A stretch of 64,000 nt of DNA from Larkinella punicea (GTDB taxonomy: Bacteria; Bacteroidota; Bacteroidia; Cytophagales; Spirosomataceae). The translations under genes were made by a program, and so were the position numbers. The notes below the pieces were generated by a model. That model worked only from the letters and a program-made list of their open reading frames with translations. It was not told the origin of the DNA and ran no database searches. Shown here one piece after another: positions 1-8,758 of this stretch (the stretch's first letter is position 1; each line of letters starts with the position of its first letter). Location of the stretch: assembly GCF_003334855.1 (NCBI RefSeq), contig NZ_QOWE01000006.1:186001-250000 (forward strand), given 5' to 3'.

Positions 1-1537
1 CTTTGTCGGACGGCAAACCGTATTGATCCGCCAGTTGGTTGCCCCAGTAGGTGACCTCTGTCGGCCGGTCCCGTTCAGAATTCCAGGCGTAGCGCGCCCA
101 GGTTTTGTACCAGATCCAGTCGCGGTCGAGCTGGAGCAGGCGGGGAGCGGTTTTATCGGCGGTATAGGGCCAGTCCCAGTACGACGCCTGTGGGTACAGA
201 TGCAGGCCATTCGCGCCATACACTTTGTGCATCGCCTGAACGGACTTCTGAATAAAATCGGGCGAACCGTACCGGAAAGGCTCCAGATTGGCCAGAATAT
301 GCACATTTTCAACGTGAACCGTACCGATGCTGCTTAACGTCCGGTGCAAATCCGCCCATTTGCCGCGGGGCGTGTAGGTCGTCAGGGCTTCGCCATTGTA
401 CTTCGCCATCGTGTACAGATTTTTGTAGAGCGGCAGGGCGGCTTTCATCACGCGGGGCGCATCGGAATCGTGGGCGCGTAGCACAATCGGCGGTTCAGCA
501 GTTTGGCCGAGGGCTTTCAGTCCGGCTTTGACGCCCGGAATAATCGTTTTGGTGAACCAGTCGACGTCATCCTGCCCGACACCTTCCATTGCTTCGCCGA
601 GGGTGATGAGCAGGCCGACATTCGGGTATTTCTGAACAAACGCGGCAATGGATTTTTGGGTATAATCCGCGATGAGCGGGGTGATGGGGCGGTTTCGATC
701 CTGGGTTTTGAGGTTGTGTTTTTCGGCAAACGGTTTTGAAAGAATGATGTTGTAGAACATCTGAATGACCCAGATGCCGCGTTTGTCGGCTTCGGCGGTC
801 AGGAACCGGAACATTTCTTCGTTTCTCCGGAACGTCGCGTCATCTACTTCAACGGCGTAGGGATAGTCTTTCAGCCGAACCAGTGACGCAAAGGGGTGGC
901 CGTTCCACAAATACAGGGAGTTATAGCGGTTTTCAGCCATCTGATCCAGGTACCGAATCCAGAGTGCTTTGTCATACAGCCACGGGAAGGTTTCGGGCGT
1001 GTACGGATATTCATACACCTCGCGACCAGGGAGATACACCGGTTTCTGAATGCCCACGGCCGTGCCCCGAAGCACCATTTCCGGCTGGTCACGCAGGCTG
1101 ATCGTTTCGGGAAGCTGGCCGGTTTCGCTGATTTTTTCAGCCAGTTCCAGACAGCCGTACAAGACACCGGACGGGTCGGTTCCCGCAATCAGCAGCGGAT
1201 TCTGCGCGTCTCTCCGAATGGCAAAGCTTTCTTTGACTGGGTTTGGGTTTGCCGTTAATCTATAACGCAAAGCAACCGGTTTGACGTTGGCATCAGACCA
1301 TAACCCAATGACAATCTGCTGACTACCCTTCGCCGGAACGCCCTTGAAAAACGTAGTTTGATAACCGGCTTTGGTCAGCGCCTGTTTGAGTTTTTCGACA
1401 CCAAAGGTGACGCGAACGTGGGCCGAAACCGGCGTGACGATGGTGACTTTTTTGCCGGTTTCCTGCGCAATGACTGATGCGATGCCTGGGAAGAAGAAAA
1501 GAATGGAAAATAGAAGAATTTTAGCGTAGCGGTTCAT
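1..1537 (-). CDS. Exported alpha-glucuronidase/GH20-like glycoside hydrolase, 3' end outside the window
   Basis: The reading frame runs open from an ATG at 1537 to the left edge (about 512 codons, no stop), so the C-terminus is missing. The N-terminus is a signal peptide ending in a VIAQ/ET-type site, so the enzyme is exported. Residues about 30-140 look like the small alpha/beta domain that precedes the barrel in GH67 and GH20 enzymes. The rest looks like a TIM barrel: it carries an RYLDQMAENRYNSLYLWNGH stretch, LGEAMEGVGQDDVDWF and a WDWPYT segment. The family acts on uronic-acid- or hexosamine-containing glycans in the periplasm or outside. Family is judged by overall look, and substrate cannot be read from this part. 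No downstream partner is visible. Confidence 0.7.
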   Translation of the reverse strand, partial: MNRYAKILLFSILFFFPGIASVIAQETGKKVTIVTPVSAHVRVTFGVEKLKQALTKAGYQTTFFKGVPAKGSQQIVIGLWSDANVKPVALRYRLTANPNPVKESFAIRRDAQNPLLIAGTDPSGVLYGCLELAEKISETGQLPETISLRDQPEMVLRGTAVGIQKPVYLPGREVYEYPYTPETFPWLYDKALWIRYLDQMAENRYNSLYLWNGHPFASLVRLKDYPYAVEVDDATFRRNEEMFRFLTAEADKRGIWVIQMFYNIILSKPFAEKHNLKTQDRNRPITPLIADYTQKSIAAFVQKYPNVGLLITLGEAMEGVGQDDVDWFTKTIIPGVKAGLKALGQTAEPPIVLRAHDSDAPRVMKAALPLYKNLYTMAKYNGEALTTYTPRGKWADLHRTLSSIGTVHVENVHILANLEPFRYGSPDFIQKSVQAMHKVYGANGLHLYPQASYWDWPYTADKTAPRLLQLDRDWIWYKTWARYAWNSERDRPTEVTYWGNQLADQYGLPSDK

Positions 1538-1640
1538 ACAACAGGACTTAGGAACAGTACAAATTTACCCTGTTTAGATACCGGTAATCTCCAGCATTTT
1601 CTCCAAAAAATATACAATGTTAGCCTGGGCGGATGAATCC

Positions 1641-3107
1641 TCAAGTCTTCGAAATCGTATCTTCCACTTGAACCGGTTTTGATACCGGTGGAGTGATCTT
1701 GCCGCGCGTGAAGGAAATGAGCGCACCCGTCAGTACTAAACCGCTCATCGTCAGGTAGGCGTAATGCATTCCGAGCAGTTGGGCCGCCGTCGATTCGGGC
1801 GAGGCATCGTGTGCCAGCGCCCAGCGGTTGCGGGTGCTGTACCAAACGGCCGCAGCGATGGCAATGCCGACGACAAATCCCAGGTTGCGCATGAAGGCAA
1901 TCATGCTGCTGGCAATGCCACGCTGGGCGATGGGGGCCGCGTTGAGGGCGCTGCTGCTGTTGGGCGACTGAAAAAGGCCAAAGCCCAGACTCACCAGCGA
2001 ACTCCGCCAGATGACATCCTGCCAGGTCCAGTCGACGTCCAGAAACGAAAACGCAAAATAACCGCCCGCCGTGATCAGCAATCCGAAACTGGACAACCAG
2101 CGCGTGCTGATTCGGCTGGACAGATACCCGCCCAGCGGGGCCACCAGGCTGAGGGTCAAGGGACCAGCCAGCAAAATCAGTCCGGCGCGTTCGGGCGGAA
2201 GTCCCAGGAGTTGTTGCAGGAAAAAGGGAATGACAAACAAATTACCGCCCGATGCCAGAAAACCGCAAAAGGCTGCGAGAATGGCCGCTGTGTAGGGCCG
2301 GATGCGGAACAGGCTCAGTTGCAGCATCGGCTCCCGAACCCGCATTTCCCAAAACAGAAACAACACCAGCAAAACTGTACCGATGGATAGGAGTGTGACC
2401 ACGAGCGGATGATCCCAGCCATACTGCGGTTCTGGCCCAAAATCCAGACCGGTGAGCAGGGAGATAACGCCGAACAGAAACAGCCCCGCACCCACCAGAT
2501 CAAACCGTTGCCCGGTTACTTTCGGACTTTCCGGCAGGATGGTCCAGGCCCGCCAGATCGCCAGCAAACCGATCGGGACGTTCACAAAAAAGATGCTCGA
2601 CCAGCCGAACTTGCCCAGCAGAAAACCGCCGATAACCGGCCCCGCGCTGGACCCGGCGGCCACAATGGAGCCCATCAGCCCCATCGCCTGGCCGCGTTCC
2701 TGTGGAGCAAAGGTGTCGCCGATGATGGCCGGGCCCACGGCAAAAATCATGGATGCTCCCAGCCCCTGAACCACCCGAAATCCCACCAGCGACCACAGGT
2801 TCCAGGCCAGCCCACACAGCAGGGAACCCAGCACAAACACGCAAAAACCGGTGATATAAAGCTGTCGTCGGCCCACCCAGTCGGACAGTTTGCCCATGAT
2901 GAGCAACGTGCTGGTGGTGGTCAGGAGGTAACAAAGCACGATCCACTCGACGCTGTCGCCCGCGCCCAGTTCCCGCCGGATGGTGGGCAGGGCAATGTTG
3001 ACGATGCTGCTGTCGAGTGTCGACATGAATGTTCCGAACATGATGGTGCCCAGAATAATCCATTTATTGGGAGAAGATGATGAAACCGCCGACGTTGTTG
3101 ATGACAC
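1641..3107 (-). CDS. MFS drug exporter, DHA2 (14-TM, EmrB/QacA) family
   Basis: This is a 488-aa inner-membrane protein with about 14 hydrophobic helices. It has the family signatures: TFMSTLDSSIVNIALPTI in helix 1, GKLSDWVGRR as the loop 2-3 motif A, and RVVQGLGASM in helix 4. DHA2 members export drugs or metabolites in exchange for protons. The only start with an upstream in-frame stop nearby is a GTG at 3107; the next in-frame ATG falls inside helix 1. The C-terminal tail after the last helix is short and polar. It stands alone between the glycoside hydrolase and the methyltransferase, with no TetR or MarR regulator or membrane-fusion partner next to it, so the substrate is unknown. Confidence 0.88.
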   Translation of the reverse strand: MSSTTSAVSSSSPNKWIILGTIMFGTFMSTLDSSIVNIALPTIRRELGAGDSVEWIVLCYLLTTTSTLLIMGKLSDWVGRRQLYITGFCVFVLGSLLCGLAWNLWSLVGFRVVQGLGASMIFAVGPAIIGDTFAPQERGQAMGLMGSIVAAGSSAGPVIGGFLLGKFGWSSIFFVNVPIGLLAIWRAWTILPESPKVTGQRFDLVGAGLFLFGVISLLTGLDFGPEPQYGWDHPLVVTLLSIGTVLLVLFLFWEMRVREPMLQLSLFRIRPYTAAILAAFCGFLASGGNLFVIPFFLQQLLGLPPERAGLILLAGPLTLSLVAPLGGYLSSRISTRWLSSFGLLITAGGYFAFSFLDVDWTWQDVIWRSSLVSLGFGLFQSPNSSSALNAAPIAQRGIASSMIAFMRNLGFVVGIAIAAAVWYSTRNRWALAHDASPESTAAQLLGMHYAYLTMSGLVLTGALISFTRGKITPPVSKPVQVEDTISKT

Positions 3108-3213
3108 AGGAAAACGAAGTTACTTTGAGAAAGTAACGGGTTGTAGGGAAAGGTTGTTTGAATGAGGTATCGAAAGGATAACTATTATTTGTCATTCCAT
3201 TTTACTGATGTCT

Positions 3214-3951
3214 TTACTTCTGAAATATCATCACATGTTGCTGGGGCAGTTTGGTATAGACGCTTTTCAGCCGCAAGCCGACGGTTTTCATTTCCTTCGT
3301 GGCCTGGGCGATGCTCATTTTGTGGTGGGGTTTGATGGGCACGTTCGGGTCTTCGGCGCGGTATTCGACCAGCACTACGCGGCCACCCGGTTTAAGCGCC
3401 CGGACGATGTTGGTCATCATTTCGCGGGGGTGTGAAAACTCGTGGTAAGCGTCGATCATCAGCGCCACATCGATGCCGTTGGCGGGGAGTTTGGGGTCCG
3501 TAATCGTTCCCAGAACCGGCTCGACGTTGGTCACACCTTTCTTCTTTTTGGTGGTATTTAGATCGTTAATCATTTCATTTTCAATATCGACCGCCAGGAT
3601 TTTACCTTTCGGAACCTTGGGAGCCATCAGAAACGTGAAATACCCAGTTCCGGCCCCCACGTCGGCGACGACATCGGTCGGTTTCAGGTTCAGAGCGTCC
3701 AGCAGCAGATCGGTGCGTTCTTCTTGCTCGCGTTCCGGGCGTTCGAGCCAGGCGGCTCCCAAATGGCCCATGACCTGCGAAATTTCCCGGCCCAGGTAGG
3801 TTTTCCCGATGCCATCGTAAGCCGCTTTTCGATACTGATACACGCCTTTGGGCGAATCGGTCGTGGTAGCGGGTTGCTGACCGAAGCCTGATTTACAGAA
3901 GGACGTAATGAACAAAAGGAAGAGGCTGATGGATCGAAACGGGTTTTTCAT
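3214..3951 (-). CDS. Class I SAM-dependent methyltransferase with a signal peptide
   Basis: The protein has 245 aa when started at the ATG at 3951, which places a clean signal peptide (KNPFRSISLFLLFITSFC) at the N-terminus. The longer reading from 3990 would bury it. A Rossmann methyltransferase follows: motif I is VVADVGAGTGYFTFLMAP, the acidic ribose-binding residue lies in ILAVDIENEM, then DVALMIDAYHEF and LKPGGRVVLVEY. The final strand pair TKLPQQHVMIFQK is typical of the fold. Such exported methyltransferases recur in Bacteroidota, but S-adenosylmethionine is not known to be available in the periplasm, so the substrate and true location are open. No operon partner. Confidence 0.82.
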   Translation of the reverse strand: MKNPFRSISLFLLFITSFCKSGFGQQPATTTDSPKGVYQYRKAAYDGIGKTYLGREISQVMGHLGAAWLERPEREQEERTDLLLDALNLKPTDVVADVGAGTGYFTFLMAPKVPKGKILAVDIENEMINDLNTTKKKKGVTNVEPVLGTITDPKLPANGIDVALMIDAYHEFSHPREMMTNIVRALKPGGRVVLVEYRAEDPNVPIKPHHKMSIAQATKEMKTVGLRLKSVYTKLPQQHVMIFQK

Positions 3952-4037
3952 GGCGGGCAGGAAATGAGCTATGGGTTGAACAAGCTGCAAAAGAAAGTGT
4001 TTATTTAGGGATTATTTTCCATCAATCCCGCTTTCTC

Positions 4038-4460
4038 ATGAATCTAATTTTGCACCTGTTACTCGATGCCGCCGTGATTTTCGGATTGGCTTACATCATG
4101 CCCCAAGTGGACGTAAAAAGTTTTGGCACGGCCCTGCTGATTGCGGTTATCCTGGCCGCGCTTAATTTTCTGGTCGGCTGGATTATCCGCTTTCCGCTCA
4201 ACCTGGTGACACTCTTTTTCTTAACCGGCATTGTGCGGATTGTGGTAACGGCTATTTTGCTGAAGCTGATCGATAAAATGATGGGTAGTTTCACCATTGC
4301 CGGATTCTGGCCCGCGTTGGTGATTGCGGTTTCTGTCGCCATTGCCGGTGCCATTGTCGACGGTGCCCTGGCCCCCTCCGAAGCGGTTGTGGAAGAACGT
4401 CAGCGGGAAGCGGTGCTGCTGACCCCCGGTGCGGAATTCGCTTATACTTTTAAACGGTAA
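4038..4460 (+). CDS. Small four-helix membrane protein, phage-holin superfamily IV type
   Basis: This 140-aa protein has four hydrophobic helices (about 4-20, 28-52, 54-78 and 88-108) and a short polar C-terminal tail. The layout with a GFWPALVIA segment before the last helix fits the 4-TMS phage holin family (Pfam 04020 type). That family is widespread on bacterial chromosomes outside prophages and mostly has unknown function. There are no lysin, phage or integrase genes nearby, so a phage origin is not supported. It is monocistronic, divergent from the methyltransferase gene, and followed by two large hairpins that may end its transcript. Confidence 0.7.
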   Translation: MNLILHLLLDAAVIFGLAYIMPQVDVKSFGTALLIAVILAALNFLVGWIIRFPLNLVTLFFLTGIVRIVVTAILLKLIDKMMGSFTIAGFWPALVIAVSVAIAGAIVDGALAPSEAVVEERQREAVLLTPGAEFAYTFKR

Positions 4461-4473
4461 GAAAACGTTTTAG

Positions 4474-4571
4474 AAAGTCCTAAAATATCAAATGTCGAAT
4501 GATCAATGTAAAAGTTTTGCCAATCCGGCACTTTTACATTGATCATTCGACATTTGATATTTTAGGACTTT
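4474..4571. repeat. Perfect 41-bp inverted repeat (16-nt loop)
   Basis: Arms 4474-4514 and 4531-4571 are exact reverse complements and would form a 41-bp hairpin. The sequence is AT-rich and unlike the neighbouring family A element, whose left arm overlaps its end. It sits just after the holin-like gene and before the convergent ohr gene, where a bidirectional terminator would be useful. Confidence 0.93.
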
Positions 4572-4667
4572 CGCTTTTGCCCCTAAATCCCCTAAAGGGG
4601 ACTTATAGGATCCGGATTAAGTCGCGTCCAAGTCCCCTTTAGGGGATTTAGGGGCAAAAGCGAAAGT
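4567..4667. repeat. Palindromic repeat family A, copy 1
   Basis: Perfect 38-bp arms 4567-4604 and 4630-4667 contain the family core GCCCCTAAATCCCCTAAAGG. The loop holds the conserved ATCCGGATTAAGTCGCGTCC. Related copies lie near 6107, 18637, 43443 and 45037. Confidence 0.93.
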
Positions 4668-4716
4668 GTAAAGAATTATCAGACGTAAGCCTTATATTTA
4701 AAATTCTTCAGGAAAA

Positions 4717-5136
4717 TTAATCTACAATTTTCAAATCGACCTGAATATTTCCGCGGGTGGCGTTTGAATAGGGACATACCTGATGTGCTTTCTCAACCAG
4801 TTCTTCCGCTTTTGAACGTTCTACGCCCGGAATCTGAACTTCGAGAACAACGGCTAGTCCAAAGCCGCCGTCTTCATTTTTACCGATGCTGACCTGGGCG
4901 GTGACGCTGGTCTGACCCGCTTCAACTTTCTGCGTGCGGATGATTAAGCTCAGCGCACTATCGAAACAGGCCGCATATCCGGCGGCAAACAGGGTTTCCG
5001 GATTCAGGTAGGTGCCACTCGGCCCACCCATTTCTTTCGGTACGCGGACATCAACATCCAATGCCCCATCATGTGATTTTACGTGGCCGTTGCGGCCTCC
5101 GGTTGCGGTGGCTTTCGCCGTATACAGTTTGTCCAT
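4717..5136 (-). CDS. ohr: Organic hydroperoxide reductase, Ohr/OsmC family
   Basis: Ohr reduces organic peroxides to alcohols with a reactive cysteine pair and is recycled by lipoylated proteins or thiols. The 139-aa length is normal for the family. Both conserved cysteines are present: C57 in AAGYAACFDSAL and C121 in VCPYSNATRGN, and the N-terminal KATATGGRNGHV and LNPETLFAAGY segments are typical of Ohr rather than OsmC. The ATG at 5136 matches the family N-terminus; the upstream extension to 5175 is not needed. It is the last minus-strand gene after the two DUF4097 genes. No OhrR-type regulator is adjacent. Confidence 0.93.
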   Translation of the reverse strand: MDKLYTAKATATGGRNGHVKSHDGALDVDVRVPKEMGGPSGTYLNPETLFAAGYAACFDSALSLIIRTQKVEAGQTSVTAQVSIGKNEDGGFGLAVVLEVQIPGVERSKAEELVEKAHQVCPYSNATRGNIQVDLKIVD

Positions 5137-5227
5137 GCTAAAAAATAAGTCACCGCCGGGGTTCGGAGGTGACAAACTCGGTTTTCAAGACAACTGGCTC
5201 CGGGTCGAAATGGTTGCAGAATACGGT

Positions 5228-6067
5228 TTATTTCGCTTTGCGAATGTAGATGTTGCCGTGCATGTTTTTCATCATCACCTCGCGACCCCCGCCGTTCACT
5301 TTCCCCTGAACCCAGTCGTCGATGCTCACTTTATACATGCCGTCTTTGCTGCTTCGGCTGGCTTTGGGCTGGCTTTTGTCAACGTCCACGTCGAAGTCGC
5401 TGAAGATTTCGCCCCGGTCGGATTTGAGCTTTACATCAAATTTGGCATTGGCCGGAAAGGTGACATCGACAGTGCCGTTGAGGGTGGAAAAGGCCATCGG
5501 TGCTTCGGAATTGACGTTTTTAAACGTTGCTTTCAGTTGACCATTGACGCTGTTGGCAACGGCAGAGCCGGACACGCCGGTCAATGTAATGGGGCCGTTC
5601 ACGTTGTTGACCTCCAGTTCGCCGTTGACATTTTCAATGACAATATCACCGTTGTTGATCGTACTGACTTTGAGCGAAAACTGCTGGGGAACTTTGATGT
5701 TCAGCGTGACGGCCCGTTTGATGGAGCCTGAGCTTAACTCAATTTTATTGTTTTTCTCCGTAGCGCTTAAATCGAGACCGCCCCGGGTCGAAATCCGCTT
5801 CATCCCATTGGCTAGCTCGTCGGGTTTTTCATCTTTCTTTTTGCCGGTATTTGTTTCTGCCACGGCGTCCACCACGACTTCTTTTCCGCTGTAGCCAACA
5901 ACGTGGATGGAACCGTTGATGATGCCGACGTGCAGGGAACCCGGTTTGTTGGGGTCGGTCAGCGGAATGGTGAGTTGTTCCTTGATGTCACTTTGGGCCA
6001 GCAGCGGTTGGATTTCTGTCAAAGAAATAAGCATGAACAGGGCGACTAGTATGCGATTCGTTTTCAT
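5228..6067 (-). CDS. DUF4097-family exported beta-strand-repeat protein (second of a pair)
   Basis: This 279-aa protein has a signal peptide (RILVALFMLISLTEIQPLLAQ), so it is expected in the periplasm. The rest is a run of beta strands with the repeating V-N-G pattern of DUF4097/DUF4098, such as STINNGDIVIENVNGELEVN and NVNGPITLTGVSGSAVANSV. Those proteins fold as right-handed beta helices, probably as adhesins or scaffolds, and no enzymatic activity is known. It lies downstream of a paralogue and of a sigma/anti-sigma pair on the same strand, which suggests envelope-stress control. A family A repeat separates it from the paralogue. Confidence 0.85.
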   Translation of the reverse strand: MKTNRILVALFMLISLTEIQPLLAQSDIKEQLTIPLTDPNKPGSLHVGIINGSIHVVGYSGKEVVVDAVAETNTGKKKDEKPDELANGMKRISTRGGLDLSATEKNNKIELSSGSIKRAVTLNIKVPQQFSLKVSTINNGDIVIENVNGELEVNNVNGPITLTGVSGSAVANSVNGQLKATFKNVNSEAPMAFSTLNGTVDVTFPANAKFDVKLKSDRGEIFSDFDVDVDKSQPKASRSSKDGMYKVSIDDWVQGKVNGGGREVMMKNMHGNIYIRKAK

Positions 6068-6106
6068 GGAATTTTAGCTTGTTTTTTACTGGAATATAGA
6101 GGTGAA

Positions 6107-6222
6107 TTTTGCCCCTAAATCCCGAAACGTCGGCCCGGCCTAAAGGGGACTTGGACGCCGAAACATCCGGATGCAAAAGTCCGGCAGCGGCCGACCGCCC
6201 TTTAGGGGATTTAGGGGCAAAA
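6107..6222. repeat. Palindromic repeat family A, copy 2 (variant with an extra internal segment)
   Basis: The outer arms carry TTTGCCCCTAAATCCC and GGGATTTAGGGGCAAA. Inside is an extra GTCCGGCAGCGGCCGACCGC segment, which also occurs in copy 4 in the opposite orientation. It lies between the two DUF4097 genes. Confidence 0.88.
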
Positions 6223-6226
6223 ACCG

Positions 6227-7096
6227 CTACGATTGTTTTTTGATGTACACATTGCCGTTGAACGTCTCGAACTGGAGCGTTTGGCCACCGTTTCCAATTC
6301 GGATGGACGTATCCTTGTTGAGCTTGTAAACCGTACCGTCGCTCCGTTTTTCCTCCGTTTTGGTCACTTTGACGGGCAAAATTTCGGCATTGGGGAAATC
6401 GGTGTAGAAGTCACCCTGAAAACTTTTGAAGCTCAGATCGGCGGACAAACTGGCCGGATAACTGATCCTGATGTCGCCGTTCAGCGTGTAATACTTCGAT
6501 TTCTCGGGCGGACTGACCAGGTAATTGGCTTCCACATTGCCATTGATCGTTCGGGCATCGGTGGCTCCTTTGATGTTGGTTAATGTAATGGCCCCGTTGA
6601 CGTTATGGGCAAATAAAGAGCCGCTGACGTCTTTCACCGTTACATCGCCACCGTTCACCGTCGAGACGTGCAGGTTCATGGAGTAGGGGACTTTTACGGT
6701 AAAATCGAGCTCGTATTTGTAGTCGATCCGTCGGTGGTTGGTGCCATCTTTCCAGTTATTTCGATTCGGGCGCGAATCATAGGGCTGGGCGATGTAGGCA
6801 ATGACGCTGTCGGCGTCCTGATCGAATTGAAGCAGAAATTCCTTCTTGCCCTGTTCCAGTAGCTCGCTCGTTTTGGCCCGAATGCTCCGGTCTACTTCCA
6901 GCACTATTTTTGTGCCCGAATAGCCTTCCACCTTAATAAAACCGCTGATGTTGTAGATGGCCAGCGTACTGCTGCCGGCGTCTTTCGATAGCGTAAATTC
7001 CTTGCTGATGTGGTCCTTAAACTCCAGGGTTTGGGCCGACGCAGCGGCACAGGAAAGCCCCAACCCTACCAGCAGGAGGGAGATAAATGGTTTCAT
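6227..7096 (-). CDS. DUF4097-family exported beta-strand-repeat protein (first of a pair)
   Basis: This 289-aa protein has a signal peptide (MKPFISLLLVGLGLSCAAASAQ). It then shows the V-N-G strand repeats of DUF4097: VSTVNGGDVTVKDVSGSLFA, NVNGAITLTNIKG, TINGNVEANY and FNGNVYIKKQS at the end. It is a distant paralogue of the 5228-6067 gene, ending in the same NGN-Y-I-K pattern. It lies downstream of the anti-sigma gene with a 148-bp gap filled by low-complexity purine repeats, so co-transcription with the sigma pair is possible but not proven. Function is unknown beyond a likely periplasmic, surface or scaffold role. Confidence 0.85.
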   Translation of the reverse strand: MKPFISLLLVGLGLSCAAASAQTLEFKDHISKEFTLSKDAGSSTLAIYNISGFIKVEGYSGTKIVLEVDRSIRAKTSELLEQGKKEFLLQFDQDADSVIAYIAQPYDSRPNRNNWKDGTNHRRIDYKYELDFTVKVPYSMNLHVSTVNGGDVTVKDVSGSLFAHNVNGAITLTNIKGATDARTINGNVEANYLVSPPEKSKYYTLNGDIRISYPASLSADLSFKSFQGDFYTDFPNAEILPVKVTKTEEKRSDGTVYKLNKDTSIRIGNGGQTLQFETFNGNVYIKKQS

Positions 7097-7111
7097 ATTT
7101 GTACAGATTAT

Positions 7112-7244
7112 AGAGGTGAGATGTGAGAGAAAAGAGTAAAGACGTGAGAGTAAAGATGTGAGAGCAGAGAATAAAGAAGTGAGAGCAAAGAAAACGCGGA
7201 TCGAGTGACAAGTCTTTACTCTCTTGTCTATCCTCTTTTCTCTT
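7112..7244. repeat. Purine-rich GTGAGAG/TAAAGA repeat tract with a complementary pyrimidine arm (family D)
   Basis: Near-tandem copies of GTGAGAGTAAAGA-like units run from about 7120 to 7190. A complementary TCTTTACTCTCTTGTC stretch follows before the stop of the anti-sigma gene, so the tract can fold as an imperfect hairpin. Similar material occurs near 12640, 52867 and 55675. Confidence 0.7.
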
Positions 7245-8060
7245 CTAGCTCAACTCCTTGATGGTCTGTTCGATTTTCACCTTGACGAAGTCGTTGAGGT
7301 TTTCCTGCCGGAGCAGTTGCCGAAGCGGTTTGAGCGATCGTTTTTCCTGGAGTTTCACCATCACGTCGGCCAGCGCGGATTGCACCAGGGGTGAATCCTG
7401 CCGGACAATCGAATGCACCAGTCCTTCCCGAACTTTCGGATCAGCCGCGAGTTGGGCCAGGGCTTCCAGCGTCACCAGCCGGACGTTTACATTGGAATCG
7501 TTGTTCAGCGTACCCAGCAGCGCTTCGATCACCTGCGCATCCACCTGCTCGATGTCTTTGGTGTATTCCACCGCCCGAAGCCGTTCCGTAGCCGAGGAGT
7601 TTTCGAGCAGTGACAGCAAAACCGTCTGCCGCATCTGCTGCACCTGAGCACCCAGGTCGTTGATTTGCTGCTCGTAAACCGGTGCTTTTTTCGCACTCAG
7701 CCAGTAGCCACCCGCCAGTCCGACCAGCACCAGCGACAGGCTGTAGGCGACCCGAATGGCGAGTTCGGGCGTCAAAAACCGCCGAACCCGGCGCAGGATG
7801 CTCTTCCACGAGCGACGACGTTTTTTAGTCTCTTCGATCTGTACCGTTTCCAGCATGGCGTAAAAACGGGCGCGGACTTTCTCGCCGGTTTCGGGCACCG
7901 GGACGTTGCCCATCGCCAGCCAGAGTTGGCGGGTCGCGGCCAGCTCCGTCTGGCAATCCGAACACTCCGCCAGGTGTGCTTCAACGGCGGCCCGTTCGGT
8001 GGCCGGAAGTTCATGGCTCAACAGATCGATCAATTGCTCTTTTGCGCTTTCACAGTTCAT
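7245..8060 (-). CDS. Zinc-finger anti-sigma factor with HEAT-like repeats
   Basis: The 271-aa protein begins with a zf-HC2 anti-sigma domain: a Cys near residue 3 and the H-x3-C-x2-C motif in HLAECSDCQTEL. One transmembrane helix lies near 97-122 (YSLSLVLVGLAGGYWLSA). The C-terminal half, outside the membrane, is helical. Its ERLRAVEYTKDIE, VNVRLVTLEALAQLAADPKV and SPLVQSALADVMVKLQEK segments look like HEAT repeats. It sits 42 bp downstream of an ECF sigma gene and should hold that factor at the membrane. The HEAT part probably senses or binds a periplasmic partner, perhaps the DUF4097 proteins encoded next (inference). Confidence 0.87.
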   Translation of the reverse strand: MNCESAKEQLIDLLSHELPATERAAVEAHLAECSDCQTELAATRQLWLAMGNVPVPETGEKVRARFYAMLETVQIEETKKRRRSWKSILRRVRRFLTPELAIRVAYSLSLVLVGLAGGYWLSAKKAPVYEQQINDLGAQVQQMRQTVLLSLLENSSATERLRAVEYTKDIEQVDAQVIEALLGTLNNDSNVNVRLVTLEALAQLAADPKVREGLVHSIVRQDSPLVQSALADVMVKLQEKRSLKPLRQLLRQENLNDFVKVKIEQTIKELS

Positions 8061-8102
8061 GTTTGTATGGGTTTCCGTTCGCGATGTCTAAAAATCAAGG
8101 AC

Positions 8103-8648
8103 TTAGGCTTTTATATACACGCGTTTCAGTTCATTCATGGCCCGGTGAACACGAACCTTTACGGCTCCTTCGGTGGTGTCCAGAATCCGGGCAATTTCTT
8201 CGTATTTCAACTCCTGAAAACGACTTAAAATCAGGACTTCACGGTTTTCGGGACTCAGTTTTCGCAGGGCATCGTGCAGGGATGCCAACTCCTGTTCTTT
8301 CTGCATCGATTCATCGGCCGAAGTGCCACCGCCAATTTTCTCGACAAAATGAGCCACGTCATAATGGTGTAGCGCGTGTTTGTTTTTCCGGACGTGATCG
8401 GCCAGCACATTGCGGGCCAGGTGATACATCCACGTCCGAAACTCACCCTCGCCGGTGAACGTGTGCCGGTATTTCAGCATCCGGTAAAACACGTTCTGCA
8501 CCAGATCCTCGCTCGCATCGGTCTGCCCGGTCATGTGATACAGGAAACCGAACAGGGCGCGGTGATACCGCTCGAAGAGCAGGCCCATCTTTTCCAGATT
8601 GCCGTCCTTCACCTGCAGCATAAGTGAATTATCCGTGAGCGATTTCAA
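8103..8648 (-). CDS. ECF-type RNA polymerase sigma-70 factor
   Basis: This is a small group IV sigma factor with region 2 (LFERYHRALFGFLYHMTGQTDASEDLVQNVF, -10 recognition) and region 4 (LSPENREVLILSRFQELKYEEIARILDTTEGAVKVRVHRAM, a helix-turn-helix for -35). The start is uncertain. The first ATG, at 8621, would cut the usual L-T-D-N-S-L-M leader of region 2, so a TTG at 8648 is preferred; an open frame continues up to a TTG at 8720. It is divergent from moaA and followed by its predicted anti-sigma partner. The downstream DUF4097 genes are likely targets. Confidence 0.88.
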   Translation of the reverse strand: MKSLTDNSLMLQVKDGNLEKMGLLFERYHRALFGFLYHMTGQTDASEDLVQNVFYRMLKYRHTFTGEGEFRTWMYHLARNVLADHVRKNKHALHHYDVAHFVEKIGGGTSADESMQKEQELASLHDALRKLSPENREVLILSRFQELKYEEIARILDTTEGAVKVRVHRAMNELKRVYIKA

Positions 8649-8758
8649 CCGGGCGTGTGTTTCGGGTTGGTCTAATTGGGTGTGGAAACTGCGGGAAGTT
8701 GGGAAGGTTACAGCCAGCAATGAAATTTTTTCGCCTTGTTTTTTGTAACTTGCTTACC

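Noticed and set aside
4038-4460. Prophage remnant suggested by the holin-like protein
   Set aside because: No other phage gene is nearby and the family is common on chromosomes.
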